Positions 18,291 through 28,007 of a stretch of 64,000 bases of DNA are shown one piece after another (the first letter of the stretch is position 1; the number at the start of each line of letters is the position of its first letter). The notes beneath the pieces are model-generated. The model made no database searches, was not told the origin of the DNA, and saw only the letters and a list, made by a program, of their open reading frames with translations. The position numbers and the translations under genes were made by a program. Location: NCBI GenBank assembly GCA_019449655.1, contig JAHQXD010000001.1, forward strand, positions 996,950 to 1,060,949. Direction: 5' to 3'. Source of the stretch: Ferrigenium straubiae (GTDB lineage Bacteria; Pseudomonadota; Gammaproteobacteria; Burkholderiales; Gallionellaceae).

Positions 18291-21200
18291 ATGCGTGATA
18301 ACACCGTAAGACTTGGATTGATGCCTCCCCTCACCGGAGTAGTGGGAATGTACGGCGCGGAAATCAGCCGCGCCGGGCAGATCGCCTGCGACGAGATCAA
18401 CGAAAACGGTGGCATCCTGGGCAGGCCGCTGGAACTCGTGATCGAGGACGACGGCAGCCTGCCGGAAAGCGCAGTCGAGGCAGCCGCCAGACTGGCCGAC
18501 CGCCATCGCTGCGCCGCCATCATCGGCAACCTCCTCTCCAATTCGCGCATCGCCGTCGCCTACCAGGTGGCCGAGCCGCGCCGGATTCCCTACCTCAACT
18601 TCTCCTTCTACGAGGGGAGCATCCTCAGCCACTATTTTTTCCATTTCGCCGCCCTGCCGAACCAGCAGATCGACCGCATGATCCCCTACATGCGCGAGCG
18701 CTACGGCCCGCGCATGTTCTTCGCCGGCAACAATTACGAATGGCCGCGCGGCTCCATCGACGCCGCCAAGCGCGCCCTGGAGCAGGCCGGCGGCCAGGTC
18801 ATCGGCGAGGAGTATTTTCCCATCGGCGCGAGCGACGGCGACATCGAGCGCCTGCTCGATCAAGTGGCGGAATCGGGCGCCGATGTGTTCGTCCCCTACT
18901 TCGCCGGCGCCGATCAGGTGCGCCTGCTCACCCGCTTTACCAAAAGAGGTTTGAAAAGCCGCATGGTGGTGGTGATGGGGCACTATGACGAAGCCATGGC
19001 CAGCCGGCTGCCGCCCGAGGTGCGCGAGGGCTTCTATTCCAGCAACACCTACTTCATGACGCTGGACACGCCGGAAAACAGGGAATACCTGGCGCGGCTT
19101 GCCAAGCAGCCCGGCGTGGACGGCATCTGGCCGCAGGGCAACGGCATCCTGACCAATTTCGGCGAAGGCGCCTATCTCTGCGTCAAGGCGTTCGCCAAGG
19201 CCGCCAACCAGGCGGGCAGCCTCGATGCGGAGGCGCTGATCGAGGCCCTGGAAACGATAGGTGTATCCGGCCCGCAAGGCGAGGTGCACATGGATCCGGT
19301 CACGCATCACGCGCGGGTGAACACCTTTCTCTCACGCTGCGAGGCGGACGGCTCCTTCGCCATCGTCGAACGCTTCGGCGCGATTCCTCCGGTGCTGCCT
19401 GAGCGCTACCGGCATTTGCGGATCGGCAAGCAGTCCGGCCTTGAGGACATCTACCTCCAGTCCCGGATGGTGGCGCAGATTACGGAGGCGGTGCTGCTGG
19501 CTCACGCAACGGATGGCGCCATCATCTATGCCAATCCGGGCGCCGAGCGGATGTTCGGCTACGTTGCGAACGAAATGAATGGCAAGCGCTTTTCGGAACT
19601 GCTCGCCCCCTCGGGCAAGCCGCCGGAAGAAGTCGCCGCCTCCATCGGCACGGAGCTGTCCCAAAAAGGAGTGTGGGAAGGCGAGACCGAAAACATCGCC
19701 CGGGACGGCAGGCGTTTCTGGTGCGCCGTTTCGGCTTCCGTGTTCACCCACCCCAATCACGGCGAAGTCTGGATGATCCTGAACAAGGACATCACCGGGC
19801 GCAAGCAGGCCGAGTGGCAGATCAGGGAACGGATGAAGGAATTGCAGGCATTTTTCCACCTTTCCGATCTGGCGGAGCGGAGGGATTTTGCGCTGGAGAG
19901 CCTCTACCAGGAACTGGCGAATGTCCTGCCGGAAAGCTGGCAGTATCCGGAAATCACCTGCGCCAGGATCGTGATGGGCGAAAGCGAATTCCGCACCGGC
20001 AATTTCAAGGTGTCGGAATGGATGCAAGCTGCGCCGGTCAAGGTTCAGGGAGCAGTCATCGGGAAAATAGAGGTTGGCTACCTGGAACCCAAACCGCAGG
20101 AGGACGAGGGGCCCTTCCTCAAGGAAGAAAGGCAAATGCTCAACGCCATCGCGGAGCGTGTCGGGCATATTACGGAGCGCAAGCGCGCGGAAGAACAGGT
20201 GCGCACTACCTCGCTCTATGCGCGCAGCCTGCTCGAGGCCAGCCTCGACCCGCTGGTCACCATCAGCATGGAGGGTAAGATCACCGACGTCAACAAGGCC
20301 ACCGAGGAGGCCACCGGCCTCTCCCGGGGCGAGCTTATCGGCACCGATTTCGCCGACTATTTCACCGAGCCGGAAAAGGCGCAAGCCGGCTACCGGCAGG
20401 TCTTCAACCAGGGCTTCGTGCGCGATTACCCGCTCACCCTCCGCCACCCGGCAGGGCATCGGATAGACGTGCTGTACAACGCCACCGTCTACCGTGATGA
20501 GGCCGGAAACATCCTGGGCGTGTTCGCCGCGGCGCGCGACATCACCGAGCGCAAGAAGGCTGAAGAAGAGATTCGCCGGCTCAACGCAGAACTCGAACAG
20601 CGTGTTGCGGAGCGCACCGCCCAATTGGAGGCAGCCAACCAGGAGCTGGAAAGTTTCGCCTATTCGGTGTCGCACGACCTGCGCGTACCGTTGCGCGCGA
20701 TTGACGGCTTCTCGCGCCTGGTGCTGAAACAGTATGAAGAGAAGCTCGACGACGAAGGCAGGCGGCTGCTGAACGTGGTGCGCGACAACACCAAAAGAAT
20801 GGGGCAGTTGATCGACGACATCCTCGCGTTTTCCCGCGCCGGGCGGCTGGAAATCAAGGCATCGGAAGCCGACATGGAGGCGCTGGTGCGCGACGTATGG
20901 CAGGAACTTGAGCCGTCGGTGGCAGGACGAGAGGTGCGCCTGGACATCAAGCCCCTGCCGAAGGCGCAGGGCGATCCCGCGATGCTGCGCCAGATATGGG
21001 TCAACCTGCTCGCCAACGCCGTCAAATTCACGCGTCCGAAGCCGGTGGCGCGAATCGGGATCGAAGGAAAAATCGAAGGGGCGGAGTGCGTCTACAGCAT
21101 CAGGGACAACGGCGTCGGCTTCGACCAGCAGTACGTGCACAAGCTGTTCGGCGTGTTCCAGCGTTTGCACGGCATCGAGGAATTCGAGGGGACGGGGATC

Positions 21201-21323
21201 GGCCTGGCCATCGTCAAGCGCATCGTCACTCGCCACGGCGGCCGCGTCTGGGCGGAGGGCAAGACCGGCGAAGGCGCAGCGTTTCATTTCGCATTGCCAA
21301 TTTCAAGGGAGGTGCAATCATGA
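18291..21323 (+). CDS. Soluble histidine kinase with an N-terminal substrate-binding-protein domain
   Basis: A 1010-residue multidomain protein. Residues about 5-370 form a type I periplasmic-binding-protein fold like the amide/urea and branched-chain amino-acid binding proteins ([31 protein letters not shown] motifs, [14 protein letters not shown]). Next are a PAS domain ending DITGRKQAE, a GAF-like region (515-630), a second PAS domain ending [12 protein letters not shown], and a coiled coil. The HisKA domain has its histidine at 795 ([13 protein letters not shown]), and the HATPase has [18 protein letters not shown] and GTGIGLAI. There is no signal peptide and no membrane helix, so the ligand domain should be cytoplasmic, as in AmiC. 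An AAGGG ribosome binding site precedes the ATG. Confidence 0.88.
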   Translation: MRDNTVRLGLMPPLTGVVGMYGAEISRAGQIACDEINENGGILGRPLELVIEDDGSLPESAVEAAARLADRHRCAAIIGNLLSNSRIAVAYQVAEPRRIPYLNFSFYEGSILSHYFFHFAALPNQQIDRMIPYMRERYGPRMFFAGNNYEWPRGSIDAAKRALEQAGGQVIGEEYFPIGASDGDIERLLDQVAESGADVFVPYFAGADQVRLLTRFTKRGLKSRMVVVMGHYDEAMASRLPPEVREGFYSSNTYFMTLDTPENREYLARLAKQPGVDGIWPQGNGILTNFGEGAYLCVKAFAKAANQAGSLDAEALIEALETIGVSGPQGEVHMDPVTHHARVNTFLSRCEADGSFAIVERFGAIPPVLPERYRHLRIGKQSGLEDIYLQSRMVAQITEAVLLAHATDGAIIYANPGAERMFGYVANEMNGKRFSELLAPSGKPPEEVAASIGTELSQKGVWEGETENIARDGRRFWCAVSASVFTHPNHGEVWMILNKDITGRKQAEWQIRERMKELQAFFHLSDLAERRDFALESLYQELANVLPESWQYPEITCARIVMGESEFRTGNFKVSEWMQAAPVKVQGAVIGKIEVGYLEPKPQEDEGPFLKEERQMLNAIAERVGHITERKRAEEQVRTTSLYARSLLEASLDPLVTISMEGKITDVNKATEEATGLSRGELIGTDFADYFTEPEKAQAGYRQVFNQGFVRDYPLTLRHPAGHRIDVLYNATVYRDEAGNILGVFAAARDITERKKAEEEIRRLNAELEQRVAERTAQLEAANQELESFAYSVSHDLRVPLRAIDGFSRLVLKQYEEKLDDEGRRLLNVVRDNTKRMGQLIDDILAFSRAGRLEIKASEADMEALVRDVWQELEPSVAGREVRLDIKPLPKAQGDPAMLRQIWVNLLANAVKFTRPKPVARIGIEGKIEGAECVYSIRDNGVGFDQQYVHKLFGVFQRLHGIEEFEGTGIGLAIVKRIVTRHGGRVWAEGKTGEGAAFHFALPISREVQS

Positions 21324-21778
21324 ACGGAATAACCGATGGCGTTGAAATCCTGCTGGTTGAGGACAACCCCACCGACGCCGAACTGGCTATGGTGGCGCTG
21401 AAGGAACGCAACCTCGCCAACAAGCTGGTGTGGGTGAAGGACGGCGCCGAGGCGCTGGATTTCCTGTTTGCCACCGGCGCTTATACATGCCGCAAGGTCG
21501 AGGACTGCCCGAGGGTGGTGCTGCTCGACCTCAGGCTGCCCAAGGTGGATGGGCTGGAAGTGCTACGCCATATCAAGGCGGACGAGCGCACCAGGCGGAT
21601 TCCGGTGGTGGTGCTGACCTCCTCCAAGGAAGACCGTGATGTAGTGGCCAGCTACGATCTCGGCGTCAACAGCTACATCGGCAAACCGGTGGACTTCGAT
21701 GAATTCACCAGGGTGGTGTCGGAACTGGGACTCTACTGGCTGCTAATCAACCAGCCTCCCGTCCATCCGGTCAAATAG
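21320..21778 (+). CDS. Single-domain response regulator (Rcp1 type)
   Basis: A 152-residue receiver with acidic pocket [13 protein letters not shown], phosphorylated aspartate 70 ([13 protein letters not shown]) and lysine in [12 protein letters not shown]. It has no output domain. The ATG overlaps the kinase stop (ATGA) and follows AGGGAGG. It resembles the Rcp1 regulators that partner phytochrome-like kinases, consistent with the HisKA type of the upstream protein. It probably relays phosphate to another component. Confidence 0.92.
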   Translation: MNGITDGVEILLVEDNPTDAELAMVALKERNLANKLVWVKDGAEALDFLFATGAYTCRKVEDCPRVVLLDLRLPKVDGLEVLRHIKADERTRRIPVVVLTSSKEDRDVVASYDLGVNSYIGKPVDFDEFTRVVSELGLYWLLINQPPVHPVK

Positions 21779-21780
21779 CC

Positions 21781-23727
21781 ATGGATATACCGGCCGGCCA
21801 GGCGCAACTGCGCATCCTGCTGCTGGAGGATCAGCCCACCGACGCCGAACTCGCGGAGAACGCGCTGCGCGAGGCGGACCTGTCCTTTGTCTCCCGGCGG
21901 GTGGATACGCGCGAGGCGTTCGTGCAGGCGCTCGAGGAGTTCAAACCGGACATCATCCTCGCCGATTACAGGCTTCCCGCCTTCGACGGCGCCTCCGCAG
22001 TGAGGATCGTCCAGCAACAACATCCCGACATACCGGTAGTGATGGTGACCGGCGCCGTGGGGGACGAAAACGCCATCGAGCTGCTCAAGCTGGGAGCCAG
22101 GGACTACATCCTCAAGGACCGGCTGGCGCGGCTCGGCCCTGCGGTGAAACGCACCCTTTCCGAAGAGCGGGGCATCCGCGCGCGCAAGGCGGCGGAAAAG
22201 GCGTTGCGCGAGAGCGAGGTAAGATTCCGCACCGTCTTCGAAAATGCCAAGGACGTGATCCTGGCGCTCTCCACAGATGGAACCCTGATCATGCTAAATC
22301 CGGCCTTCGAGCAGGTAACCGGCTGGGCATGTGCCGAATGGCTCGGCAAGTCATTTTCTCCCCTGGTGCACCCCAACGACTTGCCGAATGCCATGCATCT
22401 GTTGCAGCGCGCCGTTCGGGGAGAAGCCCTTCCGGTATTCGAATTGCGCATTCTGAAAAAGACCGGAGACCATGTGGTGGGCGAGTTCACCATCACCCCG
22501 CTTGTGCACGACGGCACCAATGCATACCTGCTCGGTATCGCGCGAGATGTCACCGAGCGCAAGCAGGCGGAAGCGCGCATCCGGAAACTGACCCGGCTCT
22601 ACGCCACGCTCAGCCAGACCAACAAAACCATCGTGCGCAGCACGAACCGTGATGACCTGTTTCGCAATATTTGCAAGGCGGCGGTCGAACACGGCAAATT
22701 CGTCATGGCCTGGGTGGGGTTGGTGGACGAGACAACGCACATGGTCAAGCCGGTCTGCCATGACGGCGCCGAGCAAGGCTACCTGTCGGACATAGCCGTC
22801 AGCACCGGCGATCTGCCGGAAGGCAGCGGGCCAACCGGTAGCACGATCCGAGAAAGCCGCGTCGGTTACATCAATAATTTTGTCACCGACGAACGGGCGT
22901 TGCCCTGGCGCGAAGCGGCCTTGCAGCGCGGTTTTCACAGCTCGGCCGGATTGCCGTTGCGCTTCCAGGGAAAAGTCATTGGGGCGCTGACCATTTATTC
23001 TGATGAGCCGGATTTTTTCGATGCCGAACAACTGGACTTGATGGAAGAGATGTCCGCCGATATTTCTTTTGCCCTGGATGGGTTCGAGCGGGAAGCGTTG
23101 CGCCAGCAAGCCGAAGAGGGACGCGGGACAGCGCTGCAAAAACTCAAGAAATCGCTGGAGGACAGCATCCGCGTGGCGGCCTCCATCAGCGAGGTGCGCG
23201 ACCCTTACACGGCCGGTCATCAGCAGCGCGTCAGCCAGCTGGCAGTGGCCATCGCCCGCGAGATGGGGCTTTCTGCAACCCGGACAGACGGCATCCGCTT
23301 CGGCGGCCTGATCCACGACATCGGCAAAATCGGCGTCCCCGCCGAAATCCTCAGCAAGCCTTCGATACTGGCGCCGCTGGAAATGAAGTTGATTCAGACC
23401 CATCCGCAGGCAGGCTATGAAGTCGTCAAGGACATCGAATTTCCCTGGCCGGTGGCGCAGATGATTCTGCAGCACCACGAGCGGCTGGACGGATCGGGTT
23501 ACCCGGCCGGATTGAAGGGTGACGGCATCATCCCGGAAGCAAGGATAATTGCGGTAGCCGACACGGTGGAGGCCATGTCGTCCCATCGCCCGTACCGCCC
23601 CGGCCGTGGCATGGATGCGGCGCTGGCAGAGATCATCTCCGGCAGCGGCACTCGCTATGATGCGCAGGCGGTGGAAGCCTGCCTGCGGCTGATCCGGGAG
23701 AAGGGCTTCACGTTTGATACGGATTAA
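21781..23727 (+). CDS. Receiver-PAS-GAF-HD-GYP cyclic-di-GMP phosphodiesterase
   Basis: A 648-residue protein. The receiver domain has its aspartate at residue 62 (IILADYRLPAFDG). A PAS domain (about 145-265) and a GAF domain (about 280-435) follow. The C-terminal HD-GYP domain has the HD pair near residue 512 (GLIHDIGKIGVPAEIL), MILQHHERLDGSGYP and AVADTVEAMSSHRPYRP. HD-GYP enzymes hydrolyse cyclic di-GMP. It starts 2 bp after the Rcp1-like gene, so the operon links ligand sensing in the cytoplasm to cyclic-di-GMP turnover. Confidence 0.93.
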   Translation: MDIPAGQAQLRILLLEDQPTDAELAENALREADLSFVSRRVDTREAFVQALEEFKPDIILADYRLPAFDGASAVRIVQQQHPDIPVVMVTGAVGDENAIELLKLGARDYILKDRLARLGPAVKRTLSEERGIRARKAAEKALRESEVRFRTVFENAKDVILALSTDGTLIMLNPAFEQVTGWACAEWLGKSFSPLVHPNDLPNAMHLLQRAVRGEALPVFELRILKKTGDHVVGEFTITPLVHDGTNAYLLGIARDVTERKQAEARIRKLTRLYATLSQTNKTIVRSTNRDDLFRNICKAAVEHGKFVMAWVGLVDETTHMVKPVCHDGAEQGYLSDIAVSTGDLPEGSGPTGSTIRESRVGYINNFVTDERALPWREAALQRGFHSSAGLPLRFQGKVIGALTIYSDEPDFFDAEQLDLMEEMSADISFALDGFEREALRQQAEEGRGTALQKLKKSLEDSIRVAASISEVRDPYTAGHQQRVSQLAVAIAREMGLSATRTDGIRFGGLIHDIGKIGVPAEILSKPSILAPLEMKLIQTHPQAGYEVVKDIEFPWPVAQMILQHHERLDGSGYPAGLKGDGIIPEARIIAVADTVEAMSSHRPYRPGRGMDAALAEIISGSGTRYDAQAVEACLRLIREKGFTFDTD

Positions 23728-23758
23728 CCATCGGCAACTCCCGGAACCGGCGTTTGTC

Positions 23759-23787
23759 TGGACACACCGCGAGCCTTGGTTCAAAAT
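23759..23787 (+). promoter_or_regulatory. Promoter of the tRNA-Ser gene
   Basis: TGGACA (23759-23764), a 17-bp spacer and CAAAAT (23782-23787), ending 10 bp before the mature tRNA 5' end. It is closely similar to 18127-18155. Confidence 0.6.
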
Positions 23788-23797
23788 GCGCGCCTCC

Positions 23798-23887
23798 GGA
23801 AGCGTGGCCGAGTGGTTGAAGGCAGCGGTCTTGAAAACCGCCAGGGGTTTGCGCCCCTCGTGAGTTCGAATCTCACCGCTTCCGCCA
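23798..23887 (+). tRNA. tRNA-Ser (anticodon UGA)
   Basis: A 90-nt class II tRNA. The acceptor stem GGAAGCG pairs with CGCTTCC, followed by the G discriminator base and an encoded CCA. The anticodon loop CTTGAAA in GGTCTTGAAAACC gives UGA. There is a long variable arm (AGGGGTTTGCGCCCCT) and a T-arm with GTTCGAATC. AT-rich island DNA begins directly after it. Confidence 0.97.
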
Positions 23888-24186
23888 CAGCTGAGCATAT
23901 TGCTACTTAGCGCAAATATGCTCGTGGAGCCCGCCAACAGCGGGCCTCCTCATTACCTATATTCTCCACGGGGCGCTTAGACTGAATTTCCCGGGGTAAT
24001 TTGGCCTCATTCTCAGTCGACCGAAGCCACGGTCGGTTTAGCCGCGCCTTTACCATCTGCAATCCATTGGGTTGCCCGGAGCCTCGAATTAAATGCCCCC
24101 AAGGAAAAATGCGCCGTAGGCGCATAAAAGAATTCCAGGCAAAATTGTCAGGGTTGTCAGAAACCCAGTAGTTTTCTTTGCTCGTC
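23888..24186. other. Non-coding stretch between tRNA-Ser and the recombinase remnant
   Basis: It holds two hairpins. The first has arms GAGCATATT and AAATATGCTC (23893-23923). The second is GCCCGC-CAACA-GCGGGC (23929-23945), which may end the tRNA transcript although it lacks a T-run. A 95-codon leftward frame (23907-24194, TTG start touching the recombinase stop) is open but has no family features, so it is not called as a gene. The stretch may contain the left island boundary. Confidence 0.4.
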
Positions 24187-25842
24187 TCAGTCAATCGGGA
24201 GGGGCTGATGCTTCTTTAGAGATTCGAGCGTCAAGCTTGCCGGCTGTCTCCCTTCCAGGATCGCCTTCACAATATCGGGAGCTAAAAATGCCCGATACAG
24301 GATACGGGTGACGTGGGTGTTCGAGATTCCCTCGGCTGCGGCGATTTCCCCAATGCTCTTTGCCTGACCGGACGTTAGTCTGCCAAACCAGTCTTGCGCC
24401 TTTCCCAGCATCCTGATCAGTCTGGCATCGGGAGTCTGACGTTGAGCATGGTCCGGCCCCTGAATCAATAACTTCATACCAAGACTGCAGCGCTTTAGCT
24501 GAGATGGAATCGTCAGAGTTATTGGAGGCGCCGTAGGACTATTGTCGTTTCGTTCGGATCCATTTTCCATCAGCTCATCAATATGGAACGCAAGCCCGAC
24601 TGCTTCAGGTAAAACCATGACTTGAGCAACCATGCGCCGAACCAGTCTGTATCGTTCCTCACTATCATTTTCCAGAACTTGTGCCAAGCGGTGTGCCCGA
24701 GCCAGAATCGCCTGTACCGCCCCCGGTGCAGGACCCAACGCATCCAAGATGACGTGATCGTTTGTCAGCCAGTCACTCAATGTATCGATGACTAAGGTTT
24801 CCACTTCCTGTGCCGGAATCCGTATCCCCTCTGGTGCATGTTCACGGATCGATGTGGTCAGCGGCTCTGATAAGTAATAACGGTAGCGTTTTGACTGTTT
24901 CTGACTATGCGATGGGACGAGCCGATTGCCTCCTCCATCGACGATCAGCCCCATCAACAAGCTGGCGGAAGGCGCTGTTCCTCACTGGCGATGCCCTTGC
25001 CTGTTGCTGATCATTTTTGCTTGAACCGCATCCCATAGTTCTGGATCGATAATCCGGGAATGCTGTCCAATATATGTTTTTTCTCGATGAGCGATTTGGC
25101 CTATGTAGATCGGATTTGTCAGGATGCGATATAGCTGCCCACGGCTAAACCGAACACCCCCATAGGTATTTCCGGCATTTGAAACACGATTGGGGGCGAC
25201 CCGATTTTCAGCATCAAGCTCCCGCTTTAGTTCGTGCACGCTACCGAGCGCTAGATAGCGGCTAAATATATGCCGGATAAGACTGGCGCTGGATTCTTCG
25301 ACCTCGAGTGTGCGTGCATTACCTCGGTAACCAATGGGTGGCGTGCCGCCCATCCACATACCTTTTTGCTTAGAGGCGGCAATCTTGTCTCGAATGCGCT
25401 CCCCGGTCACCTCCCGTTCAAACTGCGCGAAGGACAACAGCACATTCAAGGTGAGCCGCCCCATCGATGAGGTCGTATTGAACTGCTGGGTCACGGACAC
25501 GAACGACACGCCACGAACATCGAATCGTTCTACAATCTTGGCAAAGTCTGCAAGAGATCGGGTTAGCCGATCTACCTTGTAGACGACCACAACCTGAATG
25601 CGCTTGTTATCGATATCCTCCAATAATCGTTTCAGGGCGGGCCGATCCATATTGCCGCCGGAATAGCCACCGTCGTCATACTGGGTAGCGATAGCTCGCC
25701 ATCCTTCATGTTGCTGGCTCAGGACGAAAGCTTCGCATGCCTCTCGTTGGGCATCCAAAGAGTTGAAATCTTGCTCTAGTCCTTCCTCGGACGATTTCCG
25801 GGTATAAATCGCGCAATTCAGCGCCTGCCGTTTCGCGCTCAT
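24187..25842 (-). pseudogene. Large serine recombinase interrupted by an in-frame TGA
   Basis: The N-terminal part (25842 down to 24982) has the resolvase catalytic domain with serine in AIYTRKSSEEGLEQ, the YKVDRLTRSLADF and LSFAQFEREVTGERIRDK motifs, then a recombinase domain (GYRGNARTLEVEE, YRILTNPIYIGQIAH). Codon 287 is TGA. In the same frame the protein resumes as GTAPSASLLMGLIVDGGGN, then SKRYRYYLSEPLTT, and continues to 24187. The halves fit together without a gap, so one substitution split a gene of 551 codons. The start ATG at 25842 overlaps the stop of the DUF2924 gene. This enzyme type integrates phage-like elements and islands. The N-terminal half alone would have the catalytic domain but lack the C-terminal DNA-binding part. 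Confidence 0.88.
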
Positions 25843-26114
25843 TTCTTGACCCCGAAGAACACTGGACCGGACCATGGCGTGCCGGTGATCGCCCGTGCGA
25901 TTGCACTCAGGCTTTTCCATTGTTTGCCGGCGTAGGAGTAACCATTCTCAAGAACCATCACTTGATGGGTTTCACCTTGCCAGACCCGGATCAGGCGTGA
26001 GCCAACCGCAAGTTTCTGGGATGGGCCTTTACGTAATTGGCGAAGGTCATCTGGTTCAATCACATAATCCGAATTTCGTGGTGGCGCATATAGCCAGAGT
26101 TTAGCCAAGGACAC
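25839..26114 (-). CDS. DUF2924 protein, shortened at the N-terminus
   Basis: A 91-residue protein starting at GTG, with the conserved C-terminal core of DUF2924: GSRLIRVWQGETHQVMVLEN, YAGKQWKSLSAIARAITGT and WSGPVFFGVKK. Complete family members are usually longer by about 50 residues or more at the N-terminus; that part is absent and the TAG of the membrane gene lies directly before the GTG, in the same frame. DUF2924 genes commonly precede this kind of serine recombinase, which here follows with an ATGA overlap. The missing part suggests that cargo was joined at this point. Confidence 0.75.
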   Translation of the reverse strand: MSLAKLWLYAPPRNSDYVIEPDDLRQLRKGPSQKLAVGSRLIRVWQGETHQVMVLENGYSYAGKQWKSLSAIARAITGTPWSGPVFFGVKK

Positions 26115-27434
26115 CTAGCGCTGGCTAAAAAACCGCGGAATACGCCAGATCCACGATATTGTGCATTTCGCTAGCCAGAACCCGTAGCGTAATGCCGTAC
26201 CCAAGACTTTTCCGACAAACAGTCCAAATTCCCTGGCTGCGCTAAGGAGTCTTCGCACATTGCGTTCATCTCCCAGTCCTGTCGCTCCTGATTGAGCTTT
26301 AGTGAACTTTGCCGTTGCGTTCGCCACTTTGCCGCCGGCAAGGAACGCAATAAACAGATAGAAAGCCCATCGAGCATGTGACGTGCGTGTGGCAGATTCA
26401 ACATTAGTAACCTGCTTCTCCATTCTTGATCTGAGTTGAACAAGTGTTGGTATCACGCATTCGTTCGATACCGCGACCGTCCACATCATGTAATTGGCAT
26501 CTTCTGTACCGGTGCAAAATGCAGATGGGGGTCTTTGGCATGTATTTGAAGGTGGAGTGTGCCTATTCGTCGATACTGGACATTGAATTTGATTAAATTT
26601 TCTTAGCTCATTACGAATTTCGGATTCCACTTCCTTATCGCCTCGAATGGGTGAGTAAAGATCAACTTGGGTCTTGGGGCCAAGTTGCCAGTAAAGGCGA
26701 TCGTCATAAACGGTGTAATCGGTCAGCATCTGTTGAATATCATTGGCCCAAATGCATGAAGCCATTTGTTTAATTGATGCGGACTCACAGTATTTTACAT
26801 ACCCCCTAACTTGGCCGAGCAGATATGAACTCGCTTGCTGCACGTTTTTGGTCGTCTCTTGAAGATCACGCACCTCGTGGGAATTCCCTGCATCCGCAAC
26901 AAAGAATAGGCCTGCGAGGATTGCCATGGAATACCAAATATGGTCGTATGCATGACGAAATCTATCCTGCAGACTTAGTATGTCCGTCAGGATTACGACG
27001 GCAATCCATCCGCTGAGTAACGCAATAATAGCCAATGCAGCCATTCCGTATGGACTCCCCAATGCCCCCACTCCGCCAATGTGATACACCTCCGGCATAA
27101 AGTTTACTTGTGGCCAATATCCGATTAACGATAGAACACCGGGAGCACCTGAAACCACTAGGGCGATAGCGATACCTTTCCTGCGCCATAGCGCGTAGCC
27201 CGCCACACAAAAACCAAAAAGGAGTAGCAGGCTATAGAGTAACAGCACGCCGAGCGGCAGATACGCAGCCTCCGCAGGAGACCAATAGCTGTCGATAATC
27301 TGGCCCGAGGTGTTCCGGACTAGAAAGTTTGACGAAGATAATCCTGCACCTTCAACCGTCTGTTGGATGTTGTAGGCCGCTCCCATCAAGAATGCAAAAT
27401 ATGGGTATGTGAATTTGATAAAAATTGCTAGCAA
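26115..27434 (-). CDS. Unrecognised polytopic membrane protein in the CBASS operon
   Basis: A 439-residue protein. The start is placed at TTG 27434, five bases after AAGGGGG; the frame is open further upstream but that region lies in the previous gene. It has about five N-terminal hydrophobic helices (for example YLPLGVLLLYSLLLLFGFCV and GMAALAIIALLSGWIAVVIL). A soluble region of about 180 residues contains several cysteines (VKYCESASIKQMASCIW, QIQCPVSTN, NTCQRPPSAFC). A further helix (WAFYLFIAFLAGG) and a basic tail follow. I do not recognise the family. It lies downstream of the CD-NTase on the same strand. Confidence 0.7.
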   Translation of the reverse strand: MLAIFIKFTYPYFAFLMGAAYNIQQTVEGAGLSSSNFLVRNTSGQIIDSYWSPAEAAYLPLGVLLLYSLLLLFGFCVAGYALWRRKGIAIALVVSGAPGVLSLIGYWPQVNFMPEVYHIGGVGALGSPYGMAALAIIALLSGWIAVVILTDILSLQDRFRHAYDHIWYSMAILAGLFFVADAGNSHEVRDLQETTKNVQQASSYLLGQVRGYVKYCESASIKQMASCIWANDIQQMLTDYTVYDDRLYWQLGPKTQVDLYSPIRGDKEVESEIRNELRKFNQIQCPVSTNRHTPPSNTCQRPPSAFCTGTEDANYMMWTVAVSNECVIPTLVQLRSRMEKQVTNVESATRTSHARWAFYLFIAFLAGGKVANATAKFTKAQSGATGLGDERNVRRLLSAAREFGLFVGKVLGTALRYGFWLAKCTISWIWRIPRFFSQR

Positions 27435-27474
27435 GTTGCCCCCTTCAAAATGATAGCTTCGCTTTCTCTGTCGC

Positions 27475-27756
27475 TCACATGGATAGCAATATTTTGCTAT
27501 CTTTGCGGTAAAACTTAATTGCAAGTAACAAAAAACCTCCGAGGGATGACCACGCCGCTTTGTCACATCGATCCAGCAATGCTTCGTGTATTACAGTCGT
27601 CAAAGGAGCAAGGAGCCCTTGGAAGTTCACGTTTTCGACAAAATGCTCGCCTAGAGCCAAGATCACAACAAAACTGATCATCCCCATCCATATGGCGAAC
27701 TGGGTTCGTTTTGAATATGCCATAACAATTAAAAATTCATCGAACCAAGCCATCAT
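27475..27756 (-). CDS. Small membrane protein of unknown function in the CBASS operon
   Basis: A 93-residue protein with a hydrophobic helix (FAIWMGMISFVVILALG) and a second, weaker one near the C-terminus (SLGGFLLLAIKFY). AAGGA stands 4 bp before the first of two adjacent ATGs (27756 and 27753). It starts 12 bp after the previous small gene and ends 40 bp before the large membrane protein. No family recognised. Confidence 0.6.
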   Translation of the reverse strand: MMAWFDEFLIVMAYSKRTQFAIWMGMISFVVILALGEHFVENVNFQGLLAPLTTVIHEALLDRCDKAAWSSLGGFLLLAIKFYRKDSKILLSM

Positions 27757-27768
27757 GCCGTCCTTGAT

Positions 27769-27984
27769 TTAGCCTGCCACAGCAGCACGTGCAGCCTGCA
27801 CCGCCTCTTCTGATCCATCAAACTCAACGGCATCCAGGGCTCCGCCCGATTTGTGTCTGAATCTAACCTGCACGCCACCGAAAGGTAACGCCGCACGCCG
27901 AGCTTTCTCTGAAATTTGTTTCTCGGCAGCAGCGGTAATCATCTTGGTCAAATCACTGGTGCTTGGAAAACTCATCTTGATCAT
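27769..27984 (-). CDS. Small soluble protein of unknown function in the CBASS operon
   Basis: A 71-residue protein starting MIKMSFPSTSDLTKMI, with AGGAG eight bases before this ATG (a TTG two codons upstream is less well placed). It has an amphipathic helix rich in alanine and lysine, then a predicted two-strand segment (VQVRFRHKSGGALDAVEF) and a final alanine-rich helix. It starts 23 bp after the CD-NTase stop. No family recognised. Confidence 0.6.
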   Translation of the reverse strand: MIKMSFPSTSDLTKMITAAAEKQISEKARRAALPFGGVQVRFRHKSGGALDAVEFDGSEEAVQAARAAVAG

Positions 27985-28007
27985 CTTCAATTTCTCCTGA
28001 CGTATTT

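Noticed and set aside
23907..24194. A 95-codon leftward frame after the recombinase, with a TTG start
   Set aside because: It has no recognisable domain, overlaps hairpins next to the tRNA and starts inside the recombinase stop; it is described as non-coding instead.
26115..27434. A natural fusion of the 439-residue membrane protein with DUF2924
   Set aside because: The two frames are in phase with a single TAG between them, but DUF2924 is normally tied to the recombinase and not to membrane proteins; being in phase has a one-in-three chance.
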